DNA of 29,592 nucleotides from PNMQ01 sp964478775 (GTDB lineage: Bacteria; Pseudomonadota; Alphaproteobacteria; Paracaedibacterales; CAIOTO01): assembly GCA_964478775.1 (NCBI GenBank), contig CAYZJC010000021.1, positions 1 to 29,592 of the forward strand, read 5' to 3'. Positions 8,694-16,903 of the stretch are shown here, in pieces. The translations under genes were made by a program, and so were the position numbers. The stretch's first letter is position 1, and each line of letters begins with the position of its first letter. The notes beneath the pieces are model-generated. The model did not search any database, was not told the DNA's origin, and saw nothing but the letters and a program-made list of their open reading frames with translations.

Positions 8694-10910
8694 ATGTTGA
8701 TGAATCACCTTAAACAAGGACTACACAATTTTATAGATGAGCTTACCCTACAAAGACCGCGCCTATTTATTTATGCTGTGGCCTTGTTTGCTGCAGGGAT
8801 TGCAACCTATATCATCATCCCTTTTAATGTTTCAGCCATATCGTTGTACATGTCCTTTTGTTGTATAGCGCTTTTATGGTGGGTGTTTAGCCGAAAAGAA
8901 TTGGCATTAAGCCAAGACACGCGTTCAGATATCCCCTATAGAATAGTTAAGACGATTTGTCTTATTGTGTTGGTATTGTTAACTGGCATGATACGTGCGC
9001 ATTGGCAAGTGTCTATGAATGATATGCATTTCTTAACGCAAGTGAAAGAACATGTGAAAGTGGAAGGGGTCATTACAGCAATTGAAGAGCAAGAGTATCA
9101 ACAAACGCGTCTTACCATAGCGTTAAGCAAGACAGCCCGAAAAGGCGAAACGGAAATACTACAAAATATACGCTTGAAGTGGCATGGTGTGTTGCCTGCC
9201 GAAATCAAACCCCATTGCACAATCGAAGCTGTGGCAACTTTGTTACCAGTTTCCAGCCCCGTTAGCCCTGTTGGGTACCCGTTTAAGCGTGATTATTTTT
9301 TTAAACGTATAAGTGCCACGGGAGTTATTCACAGTTTTCACCTTAAAGCTTGTCACGCTTCATCAATAGACCAATGGCGGCACGACTTAACAAAAACAAT
9401 TAAAGCAAATATGCACAAGCCTTATGGTGAAATTGCTGCCGCCCTTATAACCGGAGATAGGTCAGGCATTCCACAGGTGATTAGAAACCAATTTAGTGAC
9501 TCTGGCCTTGCGCATTTGTTGGCAATTTCAGGCTTGCATATGAGTTTAGTTGCAGGTCTATTATTTTTCGTATTTTTTAAATTGCTGTGTACGGTTCATT
9601 TAGTGGGGTTGTTTACAAAGCGCACAGTTTCACCGACAGCCCCGTTGATGTTGATTGCCAGTATGGTGACCATGTCTACCATGTTCTTTTATTTGCTGAT
9701 TTCTGGGTCCGGCTATCCTGCGATTCGCTCATTCTTAATGATTATGTTGGTCTGGTTCGCCTTAATGTTGGGGCGAAACCCTATTTCTTTGAGGTCAGTT
9801 GCGCTGGTGGCTTTTGCAATTTTATTGACAAACCCCTATAGTTTATTTTCCCTTAGTTTTCAGCTCTCTTTTTCGGCAGTGATTGCGCTTGTTGCGTTTT
9901 ATGAATATTACACAACGCTAAAACCTCCAAGAAAAGAAAATGCTTCCTTTATTGCGAAAATAGCAGGGCACTTTACACGCTACGTTGGTGTGGTTGTTTT
10001 AACAACTTTTATAGCAACACTTGCAACAACCCCAATTGGTATTGCTGTCTTTAACCGTTTTACAATGCAGGCCATTTTGGCCAATATCTTAGCTATACCT
10101 TTAACGGCGTTTTGGATTATGCCGATGGCGGTCATGAGTATGTTTTTCCTTGTCTTTGGTGGGTGGGACGTTGCCTTTTTATGTTTTGAATGGGGTATTG
10201 TTTTATTGTGTGATATTGCAAAGTGGGTTGCACAATTGCCGGGCGCCATTATTTTGGTTGCATCCCCTACAATATGGTATCTGCCAGTGTTGATGACAGC
10301 TGGGTTATTGATTTGCGTTGGCCCTCTTCGCTGTATTCGCATCAGTGGTCTTTGTTTATTGGCTGTGTTACCCATTGCTTTTCATAAACTCCATGTTCCT
10401 GTTGGGTATGTTGCAGCAGATAAAAGCGTCATGGCTTTTTTAAATGACTATACGCCGTATGATATTGCACTTAAAGAACCAGTAAAGATGCCAGATTGTA
10501 AAAATATTTTATGGGTGTCGAGTTTAGTGAAAGGCAAGTTTTTCACACAGCAATGGGCGCAGCACTTAGGTGTACCCCTTATGTGCATACAAAAAATGCC
10601 AAGCCAACTTGGATTGTGGAAAGGTTATACACTGCTTGCTGACCCGTTTAAACAAGCCCTGGACACATCACTTAAAACCTATAGTCAAAAAAAACAGTTT
10701 ATAAAAGATGCACAGCAGCAAATATGTCAGTTGCAAGACTGCAGTCAAACCCTTATTAGCAATGCGAAATTAGCGAAGACTAAATCAACAAGTGCAATAG
10801 ATGTGGTGTATGATGGTGCAAATATCGAACACAATAAAGGCCTCTTTATTTTTGAAGATGGTCATGTGGAATGGGGGACAAGTATGTGGGGAAAGCGCCC
10901 CTGGTCATAA
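8694..10910 (+). CDS. comEC: ComEC/Rec2-family DNA internalisation channel
   Basis: This is an inner-membrane protein that moves single-stranded DNA into the cytoplasm during natural transformation. An N-terminal pair of membrane helices comes first, then a soluble OB-like (DUF4131) region at about 110-215 that includes the KVEGVITAIEEQEYQQTRL segment. The multi-helix competence domain lies at about 240-540 and carries the family signature ALITGDRSGIP and AHLLAISGLHMSLVAG. The C-terminal soluble part of about 180 residues shows no metallo-beta-lactamase HxHxDH motif, but it ends in KRPWS, which resembles the GxRPW ending of alphaproteobacterial ComEC proteins. ATG 8694 is chosen because GGAAAG lies 7 bases upstream; TTG 8679 and GTG 8691 are in frame. 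It begins 24 bases after the helical-repeat gene, so the three genes are probably co-transcribed. Confidence 0.92.
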   Translation: MLMNHLKQGLHNFIDELTLQRPRLFIYAVALFAAGIATYIIIPFNVSAISLYMSFCCIALLWWVFSRKELALSQDTRSDIPYRIVKTICLIVLVLLTGMIRAHWQVSMNDMHFLTQVKEHVKVEGVITAIEEQEYQQTRLTIALSKTARKGETEILQNIRLKWHGVLPAEIKPHCTIEAVATLLPVSSPVSPVGYPFKRDYFFKRISATGVIHSFHLKACHASSIDQWRHDLTKTIKANMHKPYGEIAAALITGDRSGIPQVIRNQFSDSGLAHLLAISGLHMSLVAGLLFFVFFKLLCTVHLVGLFTKRTVSPTAPLMLIASMVTMSTMFFYLLISGSGYPAIRSFLMIMLVWFALMLGRNPISLRSVALVAFAILLTNPYSLFSLSFQLSFSAVIALVAFYEYYTTLKPPRKENASFIAKIAGHFTRYVGVVVLTTFIATLATTPIGIAVFNRFTMQAILANILAIPLTAFWIMPMAVMSMFFLVFGGWDVAFLCFEWGIVLLCDIAKWVAQLPGAIILVASPTIWYLPVLMTAGLLICVGPLRCIRISGLCLLAVLPIAFHKLHVPVGYVAADKSVMAFLNDYTPYDIALKEPVKMPDCKNILWVSSLVKGKFFTQQWAQHLGVPLMCIQKMPSQLGLWKGYTLLADPFKQALDTSLKTYSQKKQFIKDAQQQICQLQDCSQTLISNAKLAKTKSTSAIDVVYDGANIEHNKGLFIFEDGHVEWGTSMWGKRPWS

Positions 10911-10957
10911 TGGAAATAGAGCCTAAGTTATGCTTACAGAAATAAGCAAATAAACAG

Positions 10958-10986
10958 TTGCATTCATAACGGTTAATCATTAGAAT
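10958..10986 (+). promoter_or_regulatory. Putative sigma70 promoter for the ADP/ATP translocase
   Basis: TTGCAT (10958-10963) and TAGAAT (10981-10986) are separated by 17 bases. They lie about 37 bases before the translocase start. Each box differs from consensus at two or fewer positions. Confidence 0.5.
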
Positions 10987-11023
10987 GACAAGTCTGTTCT
11001 ATTTAAAGATCATTTAATTTATA

Positions 11024-12559
11024 ATGGAAAACAAGACTTCCTCTACCTTATCACCACAGTTTAGCACGATACGTTCATTGTTGTGGCCAATCCACACGAA
11101 AGAATTGTCGCATTTCATTCCACTTGCATTAATGATATTTTGCATTTTGGCAGTTTATACAGTATTGCACGACTTGAAAGATGTATTGATTGTTCAAAAT
11201 GTGGGTGCGCATATTATTCCGTATGTTAAGGGAACCGTTGTATCCACAAGCGCGTTTACATTTGTTCTCATATACGTCAATCTTTCCAACATATTCACAC
11301 AAGACAAATTATTTTATATTGTTGTATTATTCTTTTTAAGTTTATTTCTAATTTTTTGTTATGTATTGTACCCCAATGTTGTGGCCTTGCACCCTGATGT
11401 CGTTTATGTAAGAGCGTTAGAACAACAATACCCTTGGGCACTTGGATTTATTCATATTTGGGCAAACTGGGTATATGTTTTGTTTTATGTGTCTGCAGAA
11501 TTGTGGGGCAGTACTGTTTTATCATTATTATTTTGGTCGCTTGCCAACCGCACGGTGAGTGTGACGCAATCTAAAAGGTTTTATGCCATGTTTATTGTGC
11601 TTGGAAACATTGCTGCCATATCGGTAGGGTATGGAACAAGTATGTATTGGAAAGCCATAAGGGCAAAAGTTCAATACATTGACCTTTCAAGTGTATTGTT
11701 TGTTTCATCTGTGCAGCGCTTATTAGTCTTTACGGTTATTGTGGGGGTGATATTGTGCCTTGTCTTTAGGTGGATGATGCGAAATGCCAAATTAGAAGTG
11801 AACCAGCAGAGCGCCACGGACGCTGGTGTAAAAGAAACAGCTGTGCCTAAACAGAAACAAAAAGCGTCAATCATTGAAAGCTTTCGTCTTATTTTTAAGT
11901 CAAAAGAATTAATGTGTATCGCCATTTTGGTACTGGCCTATGGCGTTGCGATGAATCTATTTGATGTACAGTGGAAGTATCAATTGGCACAACTGTATAG
12001 TGGTGACCCGTCTGGCTATTCCTTTTTTATGGCCCGTCTTTCTATGTATACAGGCCTTGCATCCTTTATATTTGGTTTTTTTGCACTCAGCCTACTACAG
12101 CGCTTAAAATGGAAGACGGTCGCTAGTGTTTTGCCCTACCTGATGCTTGTTGTAGGTAGTGTCTTTTTCTTTGTTATTATGTTTAACGCTACCATTTCCA
12201 AAGCCTTAAAGGCATTTGATATGAGTGTCAATTGGATAGCGGTGATGATGGGGGCGGGTCTATTGATATTTGCAAAAGCAATTAAGTTTACATTGGTCGA
12301 CTCAACAAAGGAAATGGCTTACATTCCCTTGGATGATGAGCTTAAATCAAAAGGAAAGGCTGCTGTTGACGTGGTAGGTGGGCGCCTTGGAAAAGCTTCA
12401 GGGGGGTATTTACAAATGTTGCTTTTGGCAATTATGCAAACAAGCGCTATTATAAGCATTGCCCCGTATTCGTATATTGCCTTTTTCTTGGTTGTACTAT
12501 TGTGGATTTGGGCCGTTAAGCGCCTTGCCAAACAAATGCAACTTTTAAATGTGGGTTAA
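11024..12559 (+). CDS. tlc: ADP,ATP carrier protein (NTT/Tlc family nucleotide transporter)
   Basis: This is an inner-membrane antiporter that, in Rickettsia, Chlamydia and related intracellular bacteria, imports host ATP in exchange for ADP; some paralogues carry other nucleotides. At 511 residues with about 11-12 hydrophobic segments it is full length. Family motifs visible are the N-terminal LHDLKDVLIV with IIPYVKG, the central AELWGSTVLSLLFWSLAN followed by KRFYAMFIVLGNIA, and the C-terminal DSTKEMAYIPLDDELKSKGK followed by AAVDVVGGRLGKASGG. A charged loop at about 250-285 separates the halves. It has its own promoter and no clear terminator before the next gene. Nucleotide specificity cannot be read from the sequence alone. 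It is the strongest sign that this organism lives inside host cells. Confidence 0.95.
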   Translation: MENKTSSTLSPQFSTIRSLLWPIHTKELSHFIPLALMIFCILAVYTVLHDLKDVLIVQNVGAHIIPYVKGTVVSTSAFTFVLIYVNLSNIFTQDKLFYIVVLFFLSLFLIFCYVLYPNVVALHPDVVYVRALEQQYPWALGFIHIWANWVYVLFYVSAELWGSTVLSLLFWSLANRTVSVTQSKRFYAMFIVLGNIAAISVGYGTSMYWKAIRAKVQYIDLSSVLFVSSVQRLLVFTVIVGVILCLVFRWMMRNAKLEVNQQSATDAGVKETAVPKQKQKASIIESFRLIFKSKELMCIAILVLAYGVAMNLFDVQWKYQLAQLYSGDPSGYSFFMARLSMYTGLASFIFGFFALSLLQRLKWKTVASVLPYLMLVVGSVFFFVIMFNATISKALKAFDMSVNWIAVMMGAGLLIFAKAIKFTLVDSTKEMAYIPLDDELKSKGKAAVDVVGGRLGKASGGYLQMLLLAIMQTSAIISIAPYSYIAFFLVVLLWIWAVKRLAKQMQLLNVG

Positions 12560-12665
12560 TGGTATCCCATTGCAAATTTCATTTAGCCAAGGTTGTTTTT
12601 ATTTTTTACATTTAAAGTTATCTGTGGTCTAATGAATTGTCATAGTAATATTAGGAAATGTGGAA

Positions 12666-13259
12666 ATGAGCAGTAATAGGCAAACTTATTTAATGGCGGC
12701 TAAGATATGCCACGACATGGCAACACCCCTTAGCGCAATGAATTTGCTGCTTGATTTTGCTTTCGAGCATTGTAAAGACCCACATATTGAAGCCACTTTT
12801 AGGGAAAGCCTTGAAAAGGCTTCCTTTCGTTTACAGTTCTACCGTTTGTTATTAACGATCAATGAAGAACAACCCACTTACCCTGATGTACATTCCTTGT
12901 TGATGTTATGTGGAAAACTCACAAAGGTGCGTTTGCAATTACCAACAGAGTGCCCAGACGGAAGCGCTGCACGTTTGTTGCTTGGGTTGACCTACATCTT
13001 AATTGAAGGACTCACCCATGGTGGTTCTATTGCCGTGACCATACAAGATGACCAATTATTCTTAGTTGCCAATGGCAGCCCTTTACAATTGCGCCCTGGC
13101 TATATTGAAGCGTTAGAAACACCCGACGGAGTTGAAAACAATGCACGCAATATTTTGCCTGTCTATCTTGGGCATTTAGCTAAAAGTTTGAGAGTATCAA
13201 TTCATACCTCAAAACCAGATGCAGACCAATTGATGATTTCCACACACACAATGCAGTAA
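12666..13259 (+). CDS. chpT: ChpT-like histidine phosphotransferase
   Basis: This small protein (197 residues) resembles ChpT, which relays phosphate from the hybrid kinase CckA to CtrA and CpdR in alphaproteobacterial cell-cycle control. The first helix carries the dimerisation/phosphotransfer motif KICHDMATPLSAMNLLLDF, with the presumed phosphoaccepting His at residue 16 followed by Asp. The remainder resembles a degenerate histidine-kinase ATPase fold (LLLGLTYILIEGL; LPVYLGHLAKSLRVSIHTS). ATG 12666 is preferred, because AGGA at 12653-12656 is 9 bases upstream; the in-frame GTG at 12660 is too close to that site. No CckA or CtrA gene is in the window. A hairpin terminator follows. Confidence 0.78.
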   Translation: MSSNRQTYLMAAKICHDMATPLSAMNLLLDFAFEHCKDPHIEATFRESLEKASFRLQFYRLLLTINEEQPTYPDVHSLLMLCGKLTKVRLQLPTECPDGSAARLLLGLTYILIEGLTHGGSIAVTIQDDQLFLVANGSPLQLRPGYIEALETPDGVENNARNILPVYLGHLAKSLRVSIHTSKPDADQLMISTHTMQ

Positions 13260-13280
13260 ATAAGGCCTTGTTGCAAACTA

Positions 13281-13312
13281 AAAAGGCACCTCTCATCTGA
13301 GTGGTGCCTTTT
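13281..13312. terminator. Bidirectional terminator between chpT and the convergent small gene
   Basis: aaaaggcac and gtgccttttt-type arms (13281-13289 and 13304-13312) flank an inner CTC/GAG stem. There is a run of A before the stem and a run of T after it, so it can work for both converging genes. Confidence 0.85.
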
Positions 13313-13326
13313 CGTGTATGATGTGA

Positions 13327-13731
13327 TTAATTATAAAAATGTGTCGCTTGTTGTTTTTCTGAAGTTTGATTAGAAATCATTTCATCTGTCATTTTCTTAA
13401 ATGTTTCTACTTTATAAAGAATCGTGTGTGACAAGTGTTCGAGTTGGCGTGCACCAGCTTCTATTTGCGCAATGGTTTCCTTTTGGGAAAGGGACAGCTG
13501 CAGGGTTCGCCAGTACTGGCATTGTCTGTACATCTGATTGACGAAATATAACTGGTCATCATGAATTTCTAAAATCGTATACAGCGACGTTGGAAAGACC
13601 CCTTTCATTTCACAACACTGTCTTTGTGCGCTTTTTAAATGCGCACGGCTTTCTATCAGTTTACTGCTGATGACTTTTTGAAAAAATGGTAATTTTTCAA
13701 CATCATACACAAGTGAATTAAGTTCTAACAT
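13327..13731 (-). CDS. Conserved-looking hypothetical protein, helical, 134 residues
   Basis: No family is recognised. The predicted protein starts MLELNSLVYDVEKLPFF and is mostly amphipathic helix with several aromatic and Gln/Arg-rich turns (QMYRQCQYWRTLQL). It has three cysteines and no signal peptide or membrane segment. The start is placed at 13731 because GAGGAA lies 7 bases upstream; the reading frame extends 29 codons further up, but through the Shine-Dalgarno region. A TATAAT box on the minus strand lies at 13763-13768. It converges on chpT and is the last gene before a structured non-coding stretch. The good ribosome site and terminator support a real gene; the function is unknown. 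Confidence 0.6.
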   Translation of the reverse strand: MLELNSLVYDVEKLPFFQKVISSKLIESRAHLKSAQRQCCEMKGVFPTSLYTILEIHDDQLYFVNQMYRQCQYWRTLQLSLSQKETIAQIEAGARQLEHLSHTILYKVETFKKMTDEMISNQTSEKQQATHFYN

Positions 13732-13859
13732 AGCTGATTCCTCTTCTTTTTTTATTATTAACATTATAGTATCTAATTTCCAAAGAAAAATAAAGTTGCA
13801 TTTGATTGTTCTTTTCAACTAAACAAATTTATATTTATGTAAAAATTTATTCAAATGGA

Positions 13860-14070
13860 ATAAGGAGATGTAAACATCACGATGTCAGTTTGGTGTGTTT
13901 ACCACTACATAACACATCAAGGGGCTCAAGCACGAACAAGACGCGCACTATATGACCCTTGAGACACATGATTAGAGGGGGTTATACCAAAACATAATGA
14001 CGTAAAAGCCTGCGAAGCCTCAGTTCATGTGTGGTGCACTTTTATTCTGCGATTTGGTGCAGGCTTATTG
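13860..14070. ncRNA. Candidate structured RNA in the gene-free stretch 13732-14177
   Basis: The 446 bases between two minus-strand genes contain no convincing coding frame. Several hairpin-forming pairs are visible. A 9-bp stem pairs 13891-13899 with 13911-13919 (one G-U). tcaaggg (13917-13923) pairs with cccttga (13956-13962). ctcaag (13925-13930) can instead pair with cttgag (13958-13963). aagcctgc (14006-14013) pairs with gcaggctt (14059-14066). The last two hairpins of the first group compete, as in switching RNAs. No tmRNA, RNase P or SRP RNA signature was found. Strand and identity are open. Confidence 0.3.
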
Positions 14071-14128
14071 GCTCCTACAGCTTTTATTTACCTATTAATA
14101 CCCAGCTTCACTGTTGCGCATAAGACAT

Positions 14129-14156
14129 TAAAAAAGGCCCGCATAGGGGCCTTTCT
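14129..14156 (-). terminator. Rho-independent terminator of tig
   Basis: Read on the minus strand, aaaggcccc and gggcctttttt form a GC-rich stem around a short loop ending in a T run. It lies about 20 bases past the tig stop. Confidence 0.85.
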
Positions 14157-14177
14157 TTTAAATGTTTTTTTAAAAAA

Positions 14178-15647
14178 CTATTCAGCTTCAGCTTTTGCCT
14201 TTGCTTTTTTCTTAGGTGTAGCTTCTACTTCACCTTCAGTTTTTTCTTCTTTAGCCTTTGCTGACTTTTTTGCTGGCTTTTTAGCTGTTTCAGTCTGCGC
14301 AACTTCCTCATCTTCTTCATCGTAACCAGGTAGAACACCTTTGAACTTTGCAACAGCATCAGACCAAGCAATGTTTGTAGGTTCTGATTCATCTTTTGAC
14401 AAAATAAACTGAACAACTCTGTCTTCAATGTATGGGGCAACCAAAGCTTCCACAGCAGATCTATTTTTTCTAAAATAGGTTATCACATTATGTGGGTCAG
14501 AATAACGACGCGCTTCTTGCTGCACCAAGTAGTTAACTTCTTGTGGGGTAATTTCAATTTTTTGTTGTCTTGCAATTTCAGCAATAATCAAACCGAGGCG
14601 TACACGACGTTCAGCAATTTTTTTATAATCACCTTCCATGTTTGCCATTTCTTCTTCTGTAACTTCTTCTGGGTTACCATTTTCTTTTAACTCAACTTGC
14701 AAGTGATTCCAAATTGACTTAAATTCCATATCGACAAGGCTAGGAGGCAAATCAAAACTATATTGTTCTGCAAGCTTGTCAAGGAGTTGGCGTTTGCTGT
14801 AAAGGTACAAATCTCTATCGCGACTTTTCTTGAAATCTTCTGCCAATTTACTGCGAACCATTTCAATTTCTTCTGGTGTCTTTTCAAGCGCAAGTTCACA
14901 GATTATTTGTTTCTCGTCAGTTGGAATACGATGTTTTGCAATCTTCACATGGAACATAGCGTCTTTGTTTTTTTTATTACCAGGAACATTGTGTGAAACA
15001 AACTCATTTAGCTTACTTCCTAAAATTGCATTTGCCAAACCAGGAATCAACTCATGTTCACCATTCATTGCGTAGCGAACAATGGGCGCTTCTTCATTCA
15101 CAGTGAATTCTTTTGTTTTTGAATCAAATGCTGCCACTTGAATCCACACTAAATCGTCAGCTGTAATGGCTTCACCATTTGTGGCATCTTTGTAAACTGG
15201 CAATTCTTTTTCATAATTCTTAAAAATCGCATCAATTTCAGCTTGCTCAACTTCATTTTTCAAACGTTCAATCTTAATGGATTCATAACCTTCAACTTCA
15301 AACGTTGGCATATACTCTAAAGACAAAGTAAGTTGTAAATCTTTACCATATTCATAGCTGTCTTGAATTGTACAAGCCGGTTGCAGCGCCAAACGTTTTG
15401 TGACAGATGCCACAGCAGACTTTGTTTGTTGATTAATCAAGAAGTTGATCGCATCTTCAAGACATGTACCAAAAAAGCGGTCACGAACCATGTTGACAGG
15501 CACTTTTCCAGGTCTGAAACCTGCCATTTTAAATGTTTTTGCTTTATTGGCAAGCATCTGATTTACACGCTTTTCAATATCATTGTGCGCAATGGTAAAT
15601 GCTAACGTGTCTTGTAAGTTTTGTGCAACTGCTGCTGTTTGTGCCAT
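14178..15647 (-). CDS. tig: Trigger factor (ribosome-bound chaperone and prolyl isomerase)
   Basis: Trigger factor docks at the ribosome exit tunnel and shields nascent chains. The 489-residue product has the ribosome-binding signature GFRPGKVP at 43-50. A FKBP-like PPIase domain follows (DDLVWIQVAAFDSKT; YAMNGEHELIPGLANAILG), then the long helical C-terminal chaperone arms (YSFDLPPSLVDMEF; RRVRLGLIIAEIARQQKIEI). The start is set at 15647 (MAQTAAVAQNLQ), where a GGTG site lies 9 bases upstream. The frame is open further upstream, but that runs into the tRNA-Leu gene. The last roughly 50 residues are an acidic run followed by Lys/Ala repeats (KKPAKKSAKAKEEK), which is not part of the usual fold. 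The usual clpP-clpX-lon neighbours are absent. Confidence 0.95.
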   Translation of the reverse strand: MAQTAAVAQNLQDTLAFTIAHNDIEKRVNQMLANKAKTFKMAGFRPGKVPVNMVRDRFFGTCLEDAINFLINQQTKSAVASVTKRLALQPACTIQDSYEYGKDLQLTLSLEYMPTFEVEGYESIKIERLKNEVEQAEIDAIFKNYEKELPVYKDATNGEAITADDLVWIQVAAFDSKTKEFTVNEEAPIVRYAMNGEHELIPGLANAILGSKLNEFVSHNVPGNKKNKDAMFHVKIAKHRIPTDEKQIICELALEKTPEEIEMVRSKLAEDFKKSRDRDLYLYSKRQLLDKLAEQYSFDLPPSLVDMEFKSIWNHLQVELKENGNPEEVTEEEMANMEGDYKKIAERRVRLGLIIAEIARQQKIEITPQEVNYLVQQEARRYSDPHNVITYFRKNRSAVEALVAPYIEDRVVQFILSKDESEPTNIAWSDAVAKFKGVLPGYDEEDEEVAQTETAKKPAKKSAKAKEEKTEGEVEATPKKKAKAKAEAE

Positions 15648-15686
15648 CTGATTCAACACCTTAAATTCAATTATATTTCTTAAAAA

Positions 15687-15771
15687 TGGTGCGGACGAAG
15701 GGACTTGAACCCCCACGACTCTCGTCGCCAGAACCTAAATCTGGTGTGTCTGCCAATTTCACCACGTCCGC
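15687..15771 (-). tRNA. tRNA-Leu (anticodon UAG)
   Basis: This is an 85-base tRNA with the long variable arm expected of leucine tRNAs and an encoded CCA. Acceptor strands gcggacg and cgtccgc pair perfectly, with discriminator A. The anticodon stem ccaga/tctgg holds loop tttaggt, giving TAG, which reads CUN leucine codons. It lies 39 bases upstream of tig on the same strand and may be co-transcribed with it. Confidence 0.96.
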
Positions 15772-15934
15772 ACATCACAAAATCACTCCCCAAGCTCTCT
15801 CGATAAACCCAAGAAGTGTCGTATTTAAAAATATTATCATGTTTGAATTGAAAAAATCAATCACTTAAATCCGTTTAAAAACAGATATTTAAATAAAATT
15901 GGCCTTTGCCTAAGTCTTTTGTTTCGTCTTTTGA

Positions 15935-16903
15935 CTAAACTTCACCAATGCGAATAATTTCCCACTCTAGATCAACACCACTTTGCGCTTTCACTTTAGC
16001 TTTCACTTCATTACCTAAAGTTTCTAGATCTGCTGCCGTTGCAGCGTCTAGGTTAAGCAAAAAATTGCAGTGTTTATCTGACACCATGGCATCATTCAGG
16101 GTAAGCCCCCTACAGCCAGCCTGGTCAATAAGCTGCCAAGCACTTAAAGGGGAATCCTTCGGGTTTTTAAAAGTGCTGCCGCCAGTGCGACCCCGTATAG
16201 GCTGTGTGTCTTCACGTTTTTGAAGGTGTGCGTCAATCGTTTCAAAAATATCAAAAGGCTCTGCTATTTTAAGCTGGAAACAAGCCTTGACGACAATAGC
16301 ATCTTTAAGAAGATTGCCCTTTCGATAAGTCATCATCAGCTGATCTGACAATAATCTTACTAAGGTGGCATCTGGTAATAAAACTTCGACCCAAACTAAG
16401 CTATCCTTCACTTCCCCACCATAGGCACCTGCATTCATCGCAATAGCGCCGCCAATTGTCCCTGGTACACCCACTAAGAATTCAAGCCCAGAAAAGCCTT
16501 CATTCGCACATTCCATCACAAGGGTTCTATCTAAGCATGCGGCCCCAACCACAACCTGAGACAAGGCTTTATCAAATTCAATGCTGGCAAAAGTACTAGG
16601 CAATTTAATGACGCAGCCTTTAAATCCACCATCTCTTATTAACACATTTGACCCTGCCCCTAACATTAAAGTGGGCATGGTTTTATCTTTATCCATTAAA
16701 AAATTTTGCAAGTCTTCGATGTCGTGAGGTTTAAATAACACTTGCGCCACCCCCCCAACTTTAAACCATGTCATTTTAGAAAGTTTATAGTCAAATAAAT
16801 AACGGCCTTTCACACGGGGCAATTGCCATAAATGATCGTTCTGACCAAGGGCATCAACCCCTTCATCTTGCAATAAAATTTTTGTAGCTGCTAGTGAACT
16901 CAT
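15935..16903 (-). CDS. murB: UDP-N-acetylenolpyruvoylglucosamine reductase MurB
   Basis: MurB reduces UDP-GlcNAc-enolpyruvate to UDP-MurNAc with NADPH and FAD in cytoplasmic peptidoglycan synthesis. At 322 residues, it has the FAD-binding features LMLGAGSNVLIRDGGF and LVGVPGTIGGAIAMNAGAYG. The YRKG element and GGSTFKNP provide the proton-donating Ser. The C-terminal AGCRGLTLNDAMVSDKHCNF followed by Asn is typical of the shorter type II enzymes. Its start codon overlaps the murC stop by 4 bases (ATGA), so translation is coupled. The normal cell-division-cluster followers ddl and ftsQAZ are not here. Its presence implies that peptidoglycan is still made. Confidence 0.97.
   Translation of the reverse strand: MSSLAATKILLQDEGVDALGQNDHLWQLPRVKGRYLFDYKLSKMTWFKVGGVAQVLFKPHDIEDLQNFLMDKDKTMPTLMLGAGSNVLIRDGGFKGCVIKLPSTFASIEFDKALSQVVVGAACLDRTLVMECANEGFSGLEFLVGVPGTIGGAIAMNAGAYGGEVKDSLVWVEVLLPDATLVRLLSDQLMMTYRKGNLLKDAIVVKACFQLKIAEPFDIFETIDAHLQKREDTQPIRGRTGGSTFKNPKDSPLSAWQLIDQAGCRGLTLNDAMVSDKHCNFLLNLDAATAADLETLGNEVKAKVKAQSGVDLEWEIIRIGEV

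Noticed and set aside
13860..14070. tmRNA, RNase P RNA or SRP RNA
   Set aside because: No SsrA tag codons, no conserved RNase P core words and no SRP GGAA tetraloop context were found.
14029..14325. Plus-strand reading frame over the tig end
   Set aside because: It runs antisense to the Lys/Ala-rich tail of trigger factor and through the tig terminator; its Phe/Ala/Ser-rich content mirrors the Lys codons on the other strand.
15648..15716. N-terminal extension of trigger factor
   Set aside because: The extra codons run into the tRNA-Leu gene and lack similarity; the family start with a ribosome site is at 15647.
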